64,000 bases of DNA. Origin: Aquimarina sp. AU58 (GTDB lineage Bacteria; Bacteroidota; Bacteroidia; Flavobacteriales; Flavobacteriaceae). The DNA lies in assembly GCF_900312745.1 (NCBI RefSeq), contig NZ_OMPD01000014.1, forward strand, positions 3,286,001-3,350,000. Direction: 5' to 3'. The position numbers and the translations under genes were made by a program. Under the pieces are notes generated by a model, which was not told where the DNA came from, made no database searches, and saw only the letters and a program-made list of their open reading frames with translations. Below are positions 61,848-64,000 of the stretch, piece after piece (within the stretch, counting starts at the first letter, position 1; each line of letters starts with the position of its first letter).

Positions 61848-62531
61848 CTACCAAAATTTCCAAAACGGTTTTTTATTCCCTTTTTTCACTTCAGGTTTTT
61901 CAATCGTATTATACTTTTCCATTATCTCAAAAACTCGATTATAGTTGTAATCAACATTGTCAACTGCTTTTTTCCAGTTAATATTTAAAATCTTAATTCT
62001 AGTTTCCAATGAACCATTCCAATTGACATTAAATCCGTTCTTTTTTAGAATTTCGACTATTTTTTCAGCGACTTCTTTTGCGAGTTCATCTTCACGATTA
62101 TAACTGTCAAATCCGATATATAGCATTTTTTCATCTCCAATAGCTCTTTCTAAATCTTGAGTATGATAGAAACAATATCCTTTTGCCGTTATTCCGATTG
62201 TCTTTAATTCGTCTATAATTTCAGAACAATCACTTTCGCCATCTTGCCTTGTATATCCAGCTCTGTGAAGTGATACAATTTTTTCTTTATTCAATTCGTC
62301 AAATGATTTTACTAACTTCTCGAAATCAGTTGGTTTTTCCCAATTAAGACTTTCAGCTTGGTGTTTTTTTAACCTTATTTCAATTTCGTTTTTCAGCCAA
62401 TTTTCATCGAAGTCATCTTCATCATAAAACATTTCACTTATACTTTCAAGTAAATCGTCTCCATTCTCAAATCCAAAAAGAATATCTTTTTCGAGTTGTT
62501 CAATTGCTTCGTCTTTGATTTCTTGAGTCAT
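61848..62531 (-). CDS. Hypothetical protein, DUF6891-like
   Basis: A 227-residue protein. LVKSFDELNKEKIVSLHRAG followed by YTRQDGESDCSEIID, and KGYCFYHTQDLERAI, follow the pattern I recall for DUF6891, a family of unknown function. A single-gene cassette bounded by ACCTAAC and GTTAGGT. Confidence 0.55.
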   Translation of the reverse strand: MTQEIKDEAIEQLEKDILFGFENGDDLLESISEMFYDEDDFDENWLKNEIEIRLKKHQAESLNWEKPTDFEKLVKSFDELNKEKIVSLHRAGYTRQDGESDCSEIIDELKTIGITAKGYCFYHTQDLERAIGDEKMLYIGFDSYNREDELAKEVAEKIVEILKKNGFNVNWNGSLETRIKILNINWKKAVDNVDYNYNRVFEIMEKYNTIEKPEVKKGNKKPFWKFW

Positions 62532-62566
62532 ATTTTATTAGCAGTTTATCGGTTCCGTGATATTGC

Positions 62567-62737
62567 ACCTAACGTTTAATATATGTGTCGTAGCAGAGCA
62601 AAATGTTACCCTATTTTCGACTTTTCTTGCGCATTGGTTGCTAATTTTCACTTTTTGCAAGCATTGCGCCTTACCAAATATACAAGAACCTTTCGATTCA
62701 TCACTTGGCTGCTATGATCACATATATGGTGTTGTGT
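62567..62737 (-). repeat. attC-like site, family A (171 bp)
   Basis: Left core ACCTAAC (fits RYYYAAC), right core GTTGTGT. Both ends match neighbours exactly; family A blocks present. Confidence 0.88.
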
Positions 62738-62742
62738 GTAGT

Positions 62743-63213
62743 TTATTTTTTATCAATAATAATTTCTTCAACTTCTTCAATTTCGTATCGATCAAAATCT
62801 CTTTCGTCCCAATACTTATTTTTTTCAAACAATTCAGCAACGCGAATTACTTTTGGTGTTTTACTATAATCTCTAATAACAAAATCAAAATAGAAAAAAC
62901 AATGACAAGAAGTCATTGGGTAATCTCCACTATCAGAATGAGGCCTGTCCAGCTCAACAATCAGAGTGTCATTTTGTTCAGTAATGTTTTTTAAGTAACC
63001 ATTTTTCCAAGAACAGTTTACTATATAACCTAGCGTAATATTTAAACCGTCATTTTTATTTTTACTTGTCCGAACACCAATTAAGTCAATTCCACAGTCT
63101 GTTTTGCATTCAGAAACTTGGAATTTCTCAATTCTTTGATTTAATGCTAATTTTTCTTGTTTGGGACATCCAAATATTGAACATATAAATAATATTATAA
63201 ATAGTTTTTTCAT
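62743..63213 (-). CDS. Hypothetical lipoprotein with conserved cysteines
   Basis: A 156-residue lipoprotein (lipobox IFGC near residue 16). Mature cysteines occur as CKTDC, NCSW and SCHC, which could form disulfides or bind metal. The family is not recognised. A single-gene cassette. Confidence 0.6.
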   Translation of the reverse strand: MKKLFIILFICSIFGCPKQEKLALNQRIEKFQVSECKTDCGIDLIGVRTSKNKNDGLNITLGYIVNCSWKNGYLKNITEQNDTLIVELDRPHSDSGDYPMTSCHCFFYFDFVIRDYSKTPKVIRVAELFEKNKYWDERDFDRYEIEEVEEIIIDKK

Positions 63214-63241
63214 TCAAATATTCGTCATTTAAGCAAATTAC

Positions 63242-63293
63242 ACACAACGTTAAATATATGGCGCGTTTTAATGCGCTATATACATTGTTACCA
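63242..63293 (-). repeat. Short attC-like site (52 bp)
   Basis: Left core ACACAAC, right core GTTACCA. Identical to the site at 56811 from AACG onward. Both ends match neighbours exactly. Confidence 0.88.
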
Positions 63294-63932
63294 CATGTTT
63301 TTTATTTCAGTTTCTTTTAATTTCTTTTTCGTTCGAGTAATTCCAATTGTTTCATTGACTTTTGCTTTAAAGCCGTCAAGATTATTTAAATCAAATTTAA
63401 GTTGTTCTACTTTTTCTTTAAGTTCTTTCTGCCAATTGTATTCAAAATCGTTTTTTAATATCTCATTAAAATACTCGTCTGATTTTTTCGGTTCGTTGTT
63501 CAGTCCGCAGATAATTGCTCGATGATAATTTCCCCAAAGACTATCGCTTGAGAAATCGTGATTTATAATTGTTTTTTCAGATGTTATTAAATCCGATAAT
63601 TTTTCTCGCAGTTCTAATGTTCTTTTCAAAGCTAATTCCACAAGAGAGTTCATTTCAGATTCAAATTGTTCCTCATTCGCAAAGTCAACGAATTCAGATT
63701 CCCTATTACCAATATCAAATGAGAAATATTCTTTTTCATACCAATGGAAATTCACACCAACATTTAAGCAAGTTCCTTGTCTATCTTTAAAAGGCTGAAA
63801 TTCGATTATTGTTGTAAACCAATATTGGTCGTCAAGCCAAGTTCGAGACTGTCCTTTTCGCACAATTCCGTGTTCTTTTAAAACTTTCCGAGCAACCTTA
63901 TTTATTATTTTACTGTGAATTGGTGTTGGCAT
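63288..63932 (-). CDS. Hypothetical protein, near-copy of 56857-57501
   Basis: A 214-residue protein with the same layout as the other copy. The first 130 residues differ by scattered substitutions (PTPIHSKIINKVARKVLKEH against PEHSKIINKVARGIFKEYG), but the last 84 are identical. The stop codon is in the attC core. A single-gene cassette. Confidence 0.6.
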   Translation of the reverse strand: MPTPIHSKIINKVARKVLKEHGIVRKGQSRTWLDDQYWFTTIIEFQPFKDRQGTCLNVGVNFHWYEKEYFSFDIGNRESEFVDFANEEQFESEMNSLVELALKRTLELREKLSDLITSEKTIINHDFSSDSLWGNYHRAIICGLNNEPKKSDEYFNEILKNDFEYNWQKELKEKVEQLKFDLNNLDGFKAKVNETIGITRTKKKLKETEIKNMW

Positions 63933-63944
63933 TTCTCAAATGTT

Positions 63945-64000
63945 TGGTAACGTTTCTTGTATGTTGCGTTTGCATCCCGCAGGGTGCATATGCAATATGC
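63945..64000 (-). repeat. attC-like site, cut by the window edge
   Basis: Left core TGGTAAC (exact complement of the core at 63287), followed by CTTGTATGTTGCGTTTGC and GCATATGCAATATGC, the arm type also seen at 45073. The right end lies beyond the window. Confidence 0.8.

Larger units (their letters stand above)
27562..64000 (-). mobile_element. Integron-type gene-cassette array
   Basis: About 36 kb of mostly minus-strand small genes separated by attC-like imperfect inverted repeats. On the coding strand each site begins NNNNAAC and ends CGTTNNNN, with inner arms pairing around an unpaired spacer, as in attC. The four variable bases at one end of a site match, in reverse complement, the near end of the next site rather than its own other end. 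That is the expected result of excising and inserting circular cassettes with crossover at G/TT. The right end extends past the window. No tyrosine recombinase gene is present here, so this is either the distal part of a chromosomal integron or a cluster lacking its integrase. Confidence 0.85.

Noticed and set aside
28879..63293. The intergenic hairpins as plain transcription terminators
   Set aside because: Most lack a T-run and keep exact NNNNAAC/GTTNNNN ends, which a terminator would not need.

Overview
The window looks like chromosomal DNA of a marine-type Bacteroidota, most likely Flavobacteriaceae. It is AT-rich, genes lack strong Shine-Dalgarno sequences, several promoters match the Bacteroidota TTTG / TAnnTTTG pattern, and the families present (BatA-type proteins, TssD-type Hcp, outer-membrane barrels, SxxC lipoproteins) are typical of that phylum. 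I name no genus because nothing in the sequence fixes one. No rRNA, tRNA or CRISPR array was seen.

Positions 1-27,532 are ordinary chromosome with genes on both strands: a TIGR02757 protein; a PhoX-like lipoprotein next to a di-haem peroxidase; a GAF histidine kinase; a flavoprotein; an outer-membrane barrel; a BatA protein overlapping a dihydroorotase-like protein that has lost its HxH metal ligands; a LAS-type peptidase; a metalloprotease; an esterase; an OmpR-type two-component pair; small secreted proteins; an IPT/LamG lipoprotein; a three-gene unit (class V aminotransferase, CxxxCxxC radical SAM enzyme, threonine-aldolase-like enzyme); and an ECF sigma factor with a membrane partner.

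From about 27,560 to the right edge the architecture changes. Nearly every gene is on the minus strand, most are short and of unknown function, and the gaps hold imperfect inverted repeats of 52-198 bp that begin NNNNAACG and end GTTNNNN on the plus strand. These behave as integron attC sites. The four variable bases at the two ends of one site do not match each other. Instead, the right end of each site is the reverse complement of the left end of the next site, so each cassette carries matching ends. I count 17 exact matches among the 24 neighbouring pairs with both ends readable, including an unbroken run of 11 pairs from 52,196 to 63,951. Decay, insertion sequences and lost half-sites are concentrated on the left. 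With cassettes transcribed leftwards, the attI site and tyrosine recombinase are expected beyond 64,000; no integrase gene lies inside the window.

Cassette cargo includes a three-gene type VI secretion unit in one cassette (TssD/Hcp with a C-terminal extension, a lysozyme-like effector, a lipoprotein that is probably its immunity protein), a second truncated Hcp cassette, an aminoglycoside-6'-acetyltransferase-like GNAT protein, an AlbA/Schlafen-type protein, a GIY-YIG protein, a fatty-acid desaturase, an amidohydrolase, alpha/beta hydrolase and SIMPL-like proteins, an ArsR-controlled multigene passenger, and many hypothetical proteins. An IS110 and an IS481-type element, both broken, sit in the decayed left part. 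The array resembles both chromosomal integrons and the recombinase-associated acquired interbacterial defence (rAID) clusters of Bacteroidales; the window alone does not separate the two.
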